DNA of 59,122 nt from Nocardiopsis sp. NRRL B-16309. GTDB taxonomy: Bacteria; Actinomycetota; Actinomycetes; Streptosporangiales; Streptosporangiaceae. The DNA lies in assembly GCF_001279585.1 (NCBI RefSeq), contig NZ_LGEC01000082.1, forward strand, positions 1-59,122. The letters run 5' to 3'. This document shows, piece by piece, positions 7,496 through 15,556 of the stretch (position 1 is the first letter of the stretch; every line of letters begins with the position of its first letter). A program made the translations under genes and the position numbers. Below the pieces are notes generated by a model. The model saw only the letters and a program-made list of their open reading frames with translations. It did no database searches and was not told the DNA's origin.

Positions 7496-8475
7496 CCTCC
7501 CCGGCCGCCGCCCCGGCGGGGGCACCCGCCGGGGCCCGTGCCTTCGCCCTGGGCCTGCGCAACCGGTTCCGCGGCATCACCGTGCGCGAGGGCCTGCTGG
7601 TGCGCGGTCCGGCCGGGTGGGGCGAGTTCTCCCCGTTCGCCGAGTACGGTCCGCGCGAGTCCTCGCGCTGGTGGGCGGCCTGCCTGGAGGCGGCCCACCA
7701 GGGCTGGCCGGCGCCGGTGCGCGACCGTGTGCCGGTCAACGTCACCGTGCCCGCGGTCGGCCCGGAGCGGGCCGCGGAGATCGTGGCCGCCGGCGGGTGC
7801 GCGACCGCGAAGGTGAAGGTCGCCGAACGCGGCCAGGACCCGGGTGAGGACATCGCCCGGGTGGAGGCCGTGCGCCACGCCCTGGGGCCCGCGGGCCGGG
7901 TGCGCGTGGACGCCAACGGCGGCTGGGACGCCGAGACCGCGGTGCGGATGGTGCGCGCGCTGGACCGGTTCGGTCTGGAGTACGTCGAGCAGCCGTGCGC
8001 GAGCCTGGACGACCTGGCGCTGGTCCGGCGCCGCGTCGACGTGCCGGTGGCCGCCGACGAGTCGATCCGCAAGGCGGAGGACCCGCTGAAGGTGCGCGCG
8101 GCCGGTGCCGCCGACATCGTGGTCCTCAAGGTCCAGCCGCTGGGCGGGGTGCGCGCCGCCCTGCGCGTGGCCGAGGCCTGCGGGCTCCCGGTGGTGGTCT
8201 CCAGCGCGGTGGAGTCCTCGGTCGGGCTGGCGGCGGGCGTGGCGCTGGCCGCGGCCCTGCCGGAACTGCCCTACGCGTGCGGTCTGGCGACCGCGCAGAT
8301 GCTCACCGCCGACGTCACCGCGGACCCGCTGCTGCCCCTGGACGGGTCTCTGCCGGTTCGGGCGGTGGAGGTCGACGAGGAGCGTCTGCGCGAGGTCGAG
8401 ATCGATGCCGCCGCCTGGCGGGCACGGGCGGAGAAGGCCCGTGACGCGGGGCGGGAGCGCTCCGACCCGGAGTGA
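7492..8475 (+). CDS. menC: o-Succinylbenzoate synthase
   Basis: Enolase-superfamily dehydratase making o-succinylbenzoate from SHCHC, the step before MenE. The 327 residues show the superfamily residues in order: the KxK-type lysines (TAKVKVAE), the Asp ligand (VRVDANGGWD), the Glu ligand (LEYVEQPC), the second acidic ligand (VAADESIRKA) and the opposite lysine (IVVLKVQPLGG). GTG at 7492 overlaps the menB stop. The gene is followed at once by a hairpin, so menBC form one unit and menD a separate one. Confidence 0.93.
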   Translation: MTSPAAAPAGAPAGARAFALGLRNRFRGITVREGLLVRGPAGWGEFSPFAEYGPRESSRWWAACLEAAHQGWPAPVRDRVPVNVTVPAVGPERAAEIVAAGGCATAKVKVAERGQDPGEDIARVEAVRHALGPAGRVRVDANGGWDAETAVRMVRALDRFGLEYVEQPCASLDDLALVRRRVDVPVAADESIRKAEDPLKVRAAGAADIVVLKVQPLGGVRAALRVAEACGLPVVVSSAVESSVGLAAGVALAAALPELPYACGLATAQMLTADVTADPLLPLDGSLPVRAVEVDEERLREVEIDAAAWRARAEKARDAGRERSDPE

Positions 8476-8476
8476 G

Positions 8477-8494
8477 GCGGCCCCCGGGGGCCGC
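8477..8494 (+). terminator. Hairpin after menC
   Basis: An 18-bp perfect GC-only palindrome two bases after the menC stop; it folds with a 4-base loop. Confidence 0.55.
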
Positions 8495-8807
8495 TGGGCA
8501 GGCTTTCGAACGGAGGCACCGGACACGCCCGGGTGTGCGCGGACCGACATCTGCGGATGCTCGCCAGCGGCGGCGTGAGCGGGTTGACTGGTAGGTGGTG
8601 GGATCGTGACGCGTCCGCGGAGTGGTCTTGGCCGTACCGATACCGGCGGCACGGTCGGCCCCCGCCGCGGAGGGGTGGTGCGAGCGCGGCCCCGCCGGCC
8701 GGTCGCGGGCAGCGGTCGGGGACGCCGCCGCCGGAGCGGGGCCCGTGCGCGGGGCCGCCCCCGCGCGGCGATACTTGGTGGACACCACGACGAATGAAAG
8801 CGTGTAC
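8495..8807. other. Gap between menC and menD
   Basis: About 310 bases with no supported gene. A TTGACT hexamer at 8584-8589 resembles a -35 box but has no convincing -10 at the right distance. An open frame in phase with menD runs through the gap without a start that has a ribosome binding site. Confidence 0.4.
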
Positions 8808-10583
8808 ATGAATCCGTCAACCGCCCTGGCGCGGGTCCTCGTCGACGAACTGGCCCGCTGTGGGCTGTCCGAGGCCGTGGTCTCGCCGGGGTCGCGCTCG
8901 ACGCCCCTCGCTCTGGCCCTGGTCGCCCACCCCGAGGTGCGGGTGCACGTGCGCGTGGACGAGCGCTCGGCGTCGTTCCTCGCGCTGGGCCTGGCCCGCG
9001 TCTCCCGGCGCCCGGTGGCGGTGGTGTGCACGTCCGGTACGGCCGCCGCGAACTTCCATCCCGCGGTGATGGAGGCGAGCGAGAGCGGGGTCCCACTGCT
9101 GGTGCTGACCGCCGACCGCCCGCCGGAGCTGCGGGGGACCGGCGCGAACCAGACGGTGGACCAGATCGGCCTGTACGGCGGTGCGGTGCGCATGTTCGCC
9201 GAGGTCGGCACCCCCGACCCGTCGCCGGGGATGGTCGCCTACTGGCGTTCGCTGTCGTGTCGTGCCTGGGCCGCGGCCGTGGGCGGGCGCCCCGGTCCGG
9301 TGCACCTGAACGTGGCCTTCCGCGACCCCCTGACCCCCGACGAGCCCGGTAGCGGTGCCCCGGCCTGGACCGAGCCGCTGGAGGGCCGCGACCTGGGCCG
9401 CCCGTGGATCGGCCGCCCCGGGCCGCGCGCCGAGCCCGCGCCGTTCACCCTGCCCGACGTCGAGCGCGGCGTCATCGTGTGCGGTGACGGGGACTACGAC
9501 CCCGTGCCGTTCCTGGCCCTGGCCGAGCTCACCGGGTGGCCGCTGCTGGCCGAGCCCACCTCCAACGCCCGCCGGGCGGGAGCGATCTCCACCTACCGGC
9601 AGCTGCTGGCCTCGCCGCGCTTCGCCGCCGGGCCGGCCCCGGAGCTGGTGGTGAGCGTGGGGCGGCCCAACCTGTCCCGGCAGATCCTGGCCTACCTGCG
9701 GCGCGCCGAGCGCCACGTGGTCGTGACCGCCGGGTCGATCGGCGACCCCGGTGCCGCGCTGGCCAACGCCTTCTCCGACCCGGCGCGCACCGCCACCGAC
9801 GTGGTGGCCGCGGTGGCCGCCCCGGAGGGCCTGGACCCGGTCCCGCCCGTCGACCACCACGACCCTCGGCTGGCGCCTTCGGCGCAGTACCCCGCCTCCG
9901 CGCGGACGGACTGGTCGCGCGTGTGGTGGCGTGCGGAGGCCGCGGCGCGCGCGGCCGTGGACACGGTCCTGGACGCCGACGAGGCGCTCAGCGAGATGCG
10001 GCTCGCCCGCGACCTGGTCGCGCACCTGTCGGCCGGGTCGCTGCTGTTCGCCGGGTCCAGCATGCCCATCCGCGACCTGGACGCGGCCATGCGGGCGCGG
10101 TGCGGCGTGCGCCTGGTGGGCAACCGCGGCGTGAGCGGGATCGACGGCACGGTCTCCACCGCGATCGGTGCCGCGCTGGCGCACCAGGCGGAGGGGGCCG
10201 ACGGCCAGGCCTACGCGCTGCTGGGCGACCTGGCGATGCTGCACGATCAGAACGGGTTGGTGATCGGGCCGGGGGAACCGCGTCCCGACCTGGCCGTGGT
10301 CGTGGTCAACAACGACGGCGGCGGGATCTTCTCCGGTCTGGAGCAGGCGGGCCATCCCGATTTCGAGCGGGTCTTCGGTACACCGCACGGGGTCTCGATG
10401 GAGCGGGTGGCCGCGGTCGCGGACCTGCCCTACACGCGCCTGGAGTGGGCGACGGACCTGCCCAAGGCCCTGTTGGGGGAGGGGCTGCGGGTGATCGAGG
10501 TGCAGACCACGCGCGTCGACAGCGCCGTGCTCCGCCGCCGGGTCCAGGCCTCGGTGGACGAGGCGGTCGAGGGCGCGCTGTGA
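8808..10583 (+). CDS. menD: SEPHCHC synthase (2-succinyl-5-enolpyruvyl-6-hydroxy-3-cyclohexene-1-carboxylate synthase)
   Basis: Thiamine-diphosphate enzyme that joins 2-oxoglutarate to isochorismate, the first committed menaquinone step. From ATG at 8808 it is 591 residues, close to the usual 550-580. The N-terminal pyrimidine-binding domain carries AVVSPGSRSTPLALAL and the active-site region VRVDERSASFLALGLA. The C-terminal pyrophosphate domain carries GNRGVSGIDGTVSTAIGAAL, then GDLAMLHDQNGL and NNDGGGIFSGLEQ, the Mg/ThDP site. GAAAG lies 7 bases before the ATG; GTG at 8802 is an equal alternative. An in-frame extension to 8622 was rejected as low-complexity. Confidence 0.95.
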   Translation: MNPSTALARVLVDELARCGLSEAVVSPGSRSTPLALALVAHPEVRVHVRVDERSASFLALGLARVSRRPVAVVCTSGTAAANFHPAVMEASESGVPLLVLTADRPPELRGTGANQTVDQIGLYGGAVRMFAEVGTPDPSPGMVAYWRSLSCRAWAAAVGGRPGPVHLNVAFRDPLTPDEPGSGAPAWTEPLEGRDLGRPWIGRPGPRAEPAPFTLPDVERGVIVCGDGDYDPVPFLALAELTGWPLLAEPTSNARRAGAISTYRQLLASPRFAAGPAPELVVSVGRPNLSRQILAYLRRAERHVVVTAGSIGDPGAALANAFSDPARTATDVVAAVAAPEGLDPVPPVDHHDPRLAPSAQYPASARTDWSRVWWRAEAAARAAVDTVLDADEALSEMRLARDLVAHLSAGSLLFAGSSMPIRDLDAAMRARCGVRLVGNRGVSGIDGTVSTAIGAALAHQAEGADGQAYALLGDLAMLHDQNGLVIGPGEPRPDLAVVVVNNDGGGIFSGLEQAGHPDFERVFGTPHGVSMERVAAVADLPYTRLEWATDLPKALLGEGLRVIEVQTTRVDSAVLRRRVQASVDEAVEGAL

Positions 10584-10696
10584 GCGCGCCCACCTGACCG
10601 CGCGGATTGCGGCGCCCCGACCAGGGGAAGGACGTGGCCAAGGGGACCGGCGCGGTCGCCGCGTCCCATGGTGCACACGCAGTGAGGTGAGCGCTC

Positions 10697-11524
10697 GTGA
10701 ACTACGTGCTGCACATGACGGAGCTCGCCCGTTGGCGGACCGGTTCGGGGGACCTGGAGCCCGACAGCCTGCACACCCACGGGTTCGTGCACGCCTCGCC
10801 GAACGAGCACACGGTGCTGGCGGTGGCCAACTCGCTCTACAGCAAGGCGACCGAGCCGTACTGCGTACTCGTGGTGGACACCGTGCGCCTGGGCCAGGAG
10901 GTGCGCTGGGAGCCGGCGGCGTCCTCCCCGGGGCAGAGCGTGCTGGAGGGCGTGGACGAGTCGGTGCTCTTCCCTCACATCTACGGGCCGATCCCGAGGG
11001 AGGCCGTGGTGGGTGTGCGCTACCTGCGCCGTGAGCCGCCGGGGGTGTTCACCGCGGTTGACCAGCGCGGCCCCACGGCCGAGGCGCTCGACCTGTTCCC
11101 GCACCCCGAGGGCGGATGGTTCAAGGTCACCTGGCGCAGCGGTGTGACCGTGCACCCGGAGGGCTACGACGGTCCGCGTGAGACCGCCTCGGGCCTGCAG
11201 TTCCTGCTCAACCGGGGCGACCGGTGCCGGTGGCACCGGCTGCGCTCGGCCCAGCTGTGGTCCTTCGACCGCGGCGGCCCGGTGCTCATCGAGCTCGGGG
11301 GCACGGGGACCGAGCCGGAGGTCGAGCGGCGCTTCACCCTGGGGCCGCACATCGAGGCGGGCCAGCACCTGCAGGTCCTGGTCCCGGCGAACACCTGGCA
11401 GAGCTCCCGCCTGCTGACGGGTGAGGAGAACCTGTCGACCTGTGTGACCTCCCCGGCGTTCGACTTCGCCGACGTGGAGGTCGCCGACGAGGGCGGTACT
11501 CTGCGCTTTCCCCGGAGGCTGTGA
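10697..11524 (+). CDS. DUF952-DUF985 (cupin_5) fusion protein
   Basis: 275 residues in two domains. Residues 1-115 match DUF952 (LHTHGFVHASPNEHTV; FPHIYGPIPREAVVGV), a small fold of unknown role. Residues about 128-260 match the DUF985/cupin_5 family (LFPHPEGGWFKVTWRS; RWHRLRSAQLWSFDRGGPV; VPANTWQSS), a cupin with likely metal-binding His and Glu/Gln positions. No enzyme activity is established for either as far as I know. GTG at 10697 has GAGGTGA about 8 bases upstream. It follows menD by 113 bases on the same strand, but a menaquinone role is only a positional suggestion. Confidence 0.82.
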   Translation: MNYVLHMTELARWRTGSGDLEPDSLHTHGFVHASPNEHTVLAVANSLYSKATEPYCVLVVDTVRLGQEVRWEPAASSPGQSVLEGVDESVLFPHIYGPIPREAVVGVRYLRREPPGVFTAVDQRGPTAEALDLFPHPEGGWFKVTWRSGVTVHPEGYDGPRETASGLQFLLNRGDRCRWHRLRSAQLWSFDRGGPVLIELGGTGTEPEVERRFTLGPHIEAGQHLQVLVPANTWQSSRLLTGEENLSTCVTSPAFDFADVEVADEGGTLRFPRRL

Positions 11525-11627
11525 GCGCGGTCCCACGGCCGTGGCGCCCGGATCGGCCTGGCCGTCCGCCCGTGGGGTGCGACGTGCCCGGACGGCGGCC
11601 CGTCGGAGGGGCGCGGGTGCGCGGGCC

Positions 11628-11633
11628 TATCCT
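11628..11633 (+). promoter_or_regulatory. -10 element, leaderless, of the CdaR-type regulator
   Basis: TATCCT lies 7 bases before the ATG; no -35 match is seen. Confidence 0.45.
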
Positions 11634-11640
11634 GGGGCCC

Positions 11641-12738
11641 ATGGCCGAGCACCCGCGTCGGGCCCCGCTGAGCGGTGAGATCGCCCAGCGCGTGGTCGAC
11701 CTCATCGCCCCGACGATCAGCCACAACATCAACGTGATGGACGAGCACGGCACGATCATCGCCTGCCTGGACCCCGCTCGTATCGGCACCCTGCACAGGG
11801 GCGCCCAGCGGGTGATCGCCGAGGGGCGCGGCGTGCTCGTCACCTCCCACGGGCGGGAGAGCTCCGACCGGCCCGGCGCCAACGAACCCCTGGTCATCGA
11901 CGGCGAGCTGTGCGGGGTGGTCGGCGTCACGGGAGACCCGCACGAGGTCGCGCCTCTGGCGCGGGTCCTGGCGCTGACCGTCCAGCTGCTGGTCGCCCAG
12001 AGCCGCGACCAGGACACGGCCACCCGGCGCCACACCGAGGCGCGCGACCTTATCGCGGCCCTGGGCTCCGGTACCGCCGAACCCGGGGCCGCCCGGGCCC
12101 GGCTGGCCGCCGCCGGACTGGCGCCGCCCTGGTCGCTGGCCCTGTGGACGGCCGCCGAGCCGCGCCCGGACGGCTCGGCCGCCCCGCCGGACCCCTCCGA
12201 GGCGGCCGTGGCGCGGATCAACGCCGAGGCCGGCCACCGCGCGGCGGTGCTGCACGGCGCCCTGTGGACGGTGGGGACCGGTGACGCGCCCGCGCCCGGC
12301 GCGCTGGGGCTGCCCGAGGAGGGCCGCCACACCCGGACCGAGCCCACCGGCGAGGTCGACGTCCTGCTCGCCCACGCGGAGGAGTCGCGGGCGCTGTGCC
12401 GGTACGCCGGGCTGATCCCCGCCCTGGCGGCCCCGGGGCCGTGGTCGCGGGCGATCGCCGTGGCCGTGGCCCACCTGCCCGCCCGCAGCCTCGCCCGCCT
12501 GGCCGGTCGCGTCGTGCTCCTCAACGGGGCGCAGCGGCGCACGGTCCTCGCCGTGGCCTCGACGACCTCCATGCAGGCGGCGGCCGACGCGCTCTACGTC
12601 CACCGCAACACCCTGCTCCAGCGGGTCGAGCGGATCCGGGCGGTGACCGGGCTGGACGCGCGCCGCCCCGACCACCTGACCACCCTCCAGATGGCGATGT
12701 ACGCCCGCGACGCACTGGGCGGTTCGCACATGGAGTAA
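11641..12738 (+). CDS. CdaR family (sugar diacid) transcriptional regulator
   Basis: 365 residues. The N-terminal putative sugar-diacid recognition domain (about 8-130; NINVMDEHGTIIACLDPARI, RPGANEPLVIDGELCGVVGV) is followed by a variable GGDEF-like middle part. The C-terminal PucR-type helix-turn-helix is at about 300-355 (TTSMQAAADALYVHRNTLLQ). In Escherichia coli CdaR activates genes for glucarate, galactarate and glycerate use, including glycerate kinase. The next gene here is a glycerate kinase on the same strand, 71 bases on, so activation of that gene by glycerate or a diacid is a sound inference. ATG at 11641 is a leaderless start. Confidence 0.88.
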   Translation: MAEHPRRAPLSGEIAQRVVDLIAPTISHNINVMDEHGTIIACLDPARIGTLHRGAQRVIAEGRGVLVTSHGRESSDRPGANEPLVIDGELCGVVGVTGDPHEVAPLARVLALTVQLLVAQSRDQDTATRRHTEARDLIAALGSGTAEPGAARARLAAAGLAPPWSLALWTAAEPRPDGSAAPPDPSEAAVARINAEAGHRAAVLHGALWTVGTGDAPAPGALGLPEEGRHTRTEPTGEVDVLLAHAEESRALCRYAGLIPALAAPGPWSRAIAVAVAHLPARSLARLAGRVVLLNGAQRRTVLAVASTTSMQAAADALYVHRNTLLQRVERIRAVTGLDARRPDHLTTLQMAMYARDALGGSHME

Positions 12739-12796
12739 GCGGGAAATCCCAGGAACCCTGGGCGGATCACCGTCGAAACGCACGCCCGGCCCTGTC

Positions 12797-12802
12797 TAGG
12801 AT
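12797..12802 (+). promoter_or_regulatory. -10 element, leaderless, of the glycerate kinase gene
   Basis: TAGGAT lies 7 bases before the ATG at 12810. Its own promoter makes the gene independent of readthrough from the regulator gene. Confidence 0.45.
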
Positions 12803-12809
12803 CGGCTGC

Positions 12810-14003
12810 ATGTCGCACGCACCGCACACCACCGACGACGCGCCCCGCGTCCGCGTCGCCGTCGTCCCGGACTCCTTCAAGGGCAGCGCCCACGCCGTGG
12901 AGGTGGCGGGCGCGATGGCGCGGGGGGCCCGGGAGGCCTTCACCGGCCTCGGTATGGAGGCCGACATCGACGTCCTGCCGTTCGCGGACGGCGGCGAGGG
13001 CACGCTGGACGCGCTGCTCGGCGCCTGGGGCACCGACGCGCGCACCGCGGAGACCACCGACGCGCTCGGCCGGCCCGTGCGCGCCCGCTACGGGCTGTCC
13101 CCCGACGGGCGGACCGGTGTCATCGAGGCCGCGGAGGCCAACGGGCTGCCCCTGGTCAACGACGTGCCGCTGCGTCCGCTGACCGCGAGCACCCGCGGGC
13201 TGGGGCCGCTGGTGGGGGCCCTGCTCGACGCGGGCGTGGCGGAGATCCTGCTGTGCATCGGCGGATCGGCCACCACCGACGGCGGCACCGGGCTGCTCTC
13301 GGCGCTGGGTGCACGGTTCCTGGCATCGGACGGGTCCGAACTCCCCGACGGGGGCGGCGGCCTCACCGGACTGGACCGCCTGGACCTGTCGGGCCTGGAC
13401 CCGCGCGCCCGCTCGGTGCGCTGGCGGATCGCCTGCGACGTCACCAACCCGCTGGTCGGCGAACGGGGCGCGGCGGCCGTGTTCGGGCCCCAGAAGGGCG
13501 CCGGTCCCGAGGACGTGCGCGTGCTCGACGCCGGGCTGGGCCGCCTGGCCGACGTGCTCGCCGAGGTGAGCGGGACCGACGTGCGCGCCCTGCCGGGGGC
13601 CGGTGCCGCCGGAGGGCTGCCCGCGCCGCTGGCGGCGCTGCTGGGCGCCGAGCTGGTGCCCGGTTCGCGGATGGTCGCCGACGTGCTGGGCGCCGAGGAA
13701 CTGCTGTCCCGGGCCGACCTCGTCCTCACCGGGGAGGGCTCCTTCGACACCCAGTCGATGGCGGGCAAGGTGGTCGACGCCGTGCGCAGGCTCACCCCCG
13801 CCGACCGCCCCGTCGTGGTCATCGCCGGCAGCGTGTCGGTCCCGCGCCAGGAGCTGGCGGCCGCGGGGATCACCGCGGCCCTGTCCATCGCGCGCGGGCC
13901 CGCGACCCTGGACCGGCTGCGCGAGGAGGTCCTGCCCGGAATCACGTGGGCGGCGTTCACGAGCTGCCGCCTGCTCGCGCACGGCCTCTTGCCGCGCGGG
14001 TAG
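12810..14003 (+). CDS. Glycerate kinase (GarK/GlxK family)
   Basis: Phosphorylates D-glycerate, probably at the 2-position as in the GlxK family, feeding glycerate into glycolysis. It has 397 residues against a usual 370-390. Family motifs visible are VAVVPDSFKGSAHAVEVA at the N-terminus, PFADGGEGTLDALL, LLCIGGSATTDGGTGLL, ACDVTNPLVGERGAAAVFGP, and LTGEGSFDTQSMAGKV toward the C-terminus. The extra N-terminal residues (about 1-14) precede the first strand. It sits next to a CdaR-type regulator, which in other bacteria controls this activity, and a strong hairpin follows its stop. Confidence 0.93.
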   Translation: MSHAPHTTDDAPRVRVAVVPDSFKGSAHAVEVAGAMARGAREAFTGLGMEADIDVLPFADGGEGTLDALLGAWGTDARTAETTDALGRPVRARYGLSPDGRTGVIEAAEANGLPLVNDVPLRPLTASTRGLGPLVGALLDAGVAEILLCIGGSATTDGGTGLLSALGARFLASDGSELPDGGGGLTGLDRLDLSGLDPRARSVRWRIACDVTNPLVGERGAAAVFGPQKGAGPEDVRVLDAGLGRLADVLAEVSGTDVRALPGAGAAGGLPAPLAALLGAELVPGSRMVADVLGAEELLSRADLVLTGEGSFDTQSMAGKVVDAVRRLTPADRPVVVIAGSVSVPRQELAAAGITAALSIARGPATLDRLREEVLPGITWAAFTSCRLLAHGLLPRG

Positions 14004-14007
14004 GAGC

Positions 14008-14035
14008 GCGGGCAGGACCGTGCGGTCCTGCCCGC
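14008..14035 (+). terminator. Hairpin after the glycerate kinase gene
   Basis: Perfect 13-bp arms (14008-14020, 14023-14035) with a 2-nt minimal loop, starting 5 bases after the stop. Confidence 0.75.
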
Positions 14036-14082
14036 ACCGCAACGCACCGCGCGGCCGCGGGAGGCCGGATGGGCGCTTGGTC

Positions 14083-14124
14083 CGCGCCGCCTCCCGCCGG
14101 GCGGACCGGTCGGGAGGCGGCGCG
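14083..14124 (-). terminator. Hairpin at the end of the siderophore biosynthesis operon
   Basis: Perfect 14-bp arms (14083-14096, 14111-14124) with a 14-nt loop, 5 bases beyond the stop of the last operon gene on the minus strand. Confidence 0.7.
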
Positions 14125-14128
14125 TGCG

Positions 14129-15556
14129 TCAACCGCGCTCGAAGTGGCGGCGGCGCTCGAAGTCGGTGACCGTCGCCGAGAACGCCGCCAGCTCCGCGCG
14201 GCCCGCCGCCGCGTAGTGCCGGACCACGTCCGGGCCGAAGCAGGCGCGGGCGGTCTCGCTGGACTCCCACGCCAGCACCGCCTCCTCCAGGGAGGCGGGC
14301 AGCCGGGGCGCGTCCTGGGCGAAGGCGTTGCCCCGGGTCGGCTCGGGCAGCGGCAGCGCCTGCTCGATCCCGTACAGCCCCGCCGCCACGATCGCCGCCA
14401 CCGCCAGGTAGGGGTTGGCGTCGCCGCCCGGCACCCGGAACTCGATGCGGGCCGACTCCCCCGAGCCCACCACCCGCACCGGACAGGTCCGGTTGTCCAG
14501 CCCCCAGGCGATACCGCTGGGCGCGTAGGCCTGCGGGGAGAGCCGCTTGAACGAGTTCACGTTCGGGGCGTACATCAGCGCGAAGTCGCGCATGCAGGCG
14601 AGCTGCCCGGCCACGAAGTGCTCCATGTACTTCGACATCCCGTACCGGCCCGACCCGTCGTCGGCGAAGACCGGGTCTCCGGCCTCGTCGCGCAGCGACA
14701 GGTGCACGTGGCAGGAGTTGCCCTCGCCCTCGTCGTACTTGGCCATGAAGGTCAGCGCCACGCCGGCCTGGGCCGCCAGCGCGCGGGCCCCCGCCTTGTA
14801 CACGACGTGGTTGTCGCAGGCGCGCAGCGCCTCGTCGTAGCGGAACACGATCTCGTACTGGCCCGGGTGGCACTCCCCGCGCGCCGACTCCACCGTCATG
14901 CCGGTGCGCTCCATCGCGGTGCGGATGCGCCGCATGAGCGGGTCGATCTCGGTCACCTCCGGCACCGCGTAGTCGGAGTTGAACCGGGTGGCGGCCCTCA
15001 GCCCGCGGTAGCCGGACTCGAACGCGTCCTGGTAGGAGTCCCGGAAGACCAGGAACTCCAGCTCGGTCCCGGCCAGGGCCCGCCATCCGCGCTCGGCGAG
15101 CCGGTCCAACTGGGCCCGGAGCACCTGGCGGGGAGCGACGGCCACGGGTGCCCCGTCGGCGCCGTGCGCGTCCCCCAGGACCAGTGCCGTCCCCGGGTCC
15201 CAGGGCAGGTACCGCAGGGTGGACACGTCGGGCCTGATGGCGAAGTCGCCCAGGCCGCCGCCCCACGGGTCGGTCGCGTACCCCGGGCGCGCCTCCATCT
15301 CCACGTCGGTGGCCAGCAGGTACAGGCAGGCCCCGAAGCCGTCCCGCACGATCCGGCCGGTGAAGTCGTCCGGGCGTACCCTGCTGCCCTGGACCCGCCC
15401 CTGCAGGTCGGGCAGGGCGACGATCACGTCGGTGATCGCCCCGGCGGCGGCGTCGGCGGCCAACCGGTCCAGGGGGACGGGGAAGGGCGGCGGAGGAGGG
15501 GAGGGCGGCAGGGTCTCGGACAGCGGCGGCAGTCCGTCACCGATCAGCTCACTCAC
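14129..15556 (-). CDS. Glutamine synthetase-like ligase in the siderophore operon
   Basis: 475 residues of the glutamine synthetase fold, closest in appearance to the gamma-glutamyl-polyamine synthetase group (PuuA, GlnA3/GlnA4) and not to GlnA itself. It has a beta-grasp N-terminal part (VIVALPDLQGRVQGSRV) and the catalytic core with metal glutamates (ELEFLVF; GECHPGQYEIVF), the ATP/glutamate site (GNSCHVHLSL) and the arginine-rich C-terminal site (RIEFRVPGGDANPYLA). GTG at 15556 overlaps the stop of the NIS synthetase gene by 4 bases, so it is the last gene of that operon. It could ligate glutamate or another acid to a di- or polyamine, alter the siderophore, or recycle amines. A reading frame extended to 16441 is only shadow sequence. 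Confidence 0.87.
   Translation of the reverse strand: MSELIGDGLPPLSETLPPSPPPPPFPVPLDRLAADAAAGAITDVIVALPDLQGRVQGSRVRPDDFTGRIVRDGFGACLYLLATDVEMEARPGYATDPWGGGLGDFAIRPDVSTLRYLPWDPGTALVLGDAHGADGAPVAVAPRQVLRAQLDRLAERGWRALAGTELEFLVFRDSYQDAFESGYRGLRAATRFNSDYAVPEVTEIDPLMRRIRTAMERTGMTVESARGECHPGQYEIVFRYDEALRACDNHVVYKAGARALAAQAGVALTFMAKYDEGEGNSCHVHLSLRDEAGDPVFADDGSGRYGMSKYMEHFVAGQLACMRDFALMYAPNVNSFKRLSPQAYAPSGIAWGLDNRTCPVRVVGSGESARIEFRVPGGDANPYLAVAAIVAAGLYGIEQALPLPEPTRGNAFAQDAPRLPASLEEAVLAWESSETARACFGPDVVRHYAAAGRAELAAFSATVTDFERRRHFERG

Noticed and set aside
12594..15266. 890-codon minus-strand frame across glycerate kinase and the GS-like gene
   Set aside because: It crosses two genes and two terminators in the wrong frame and resembles no protein.
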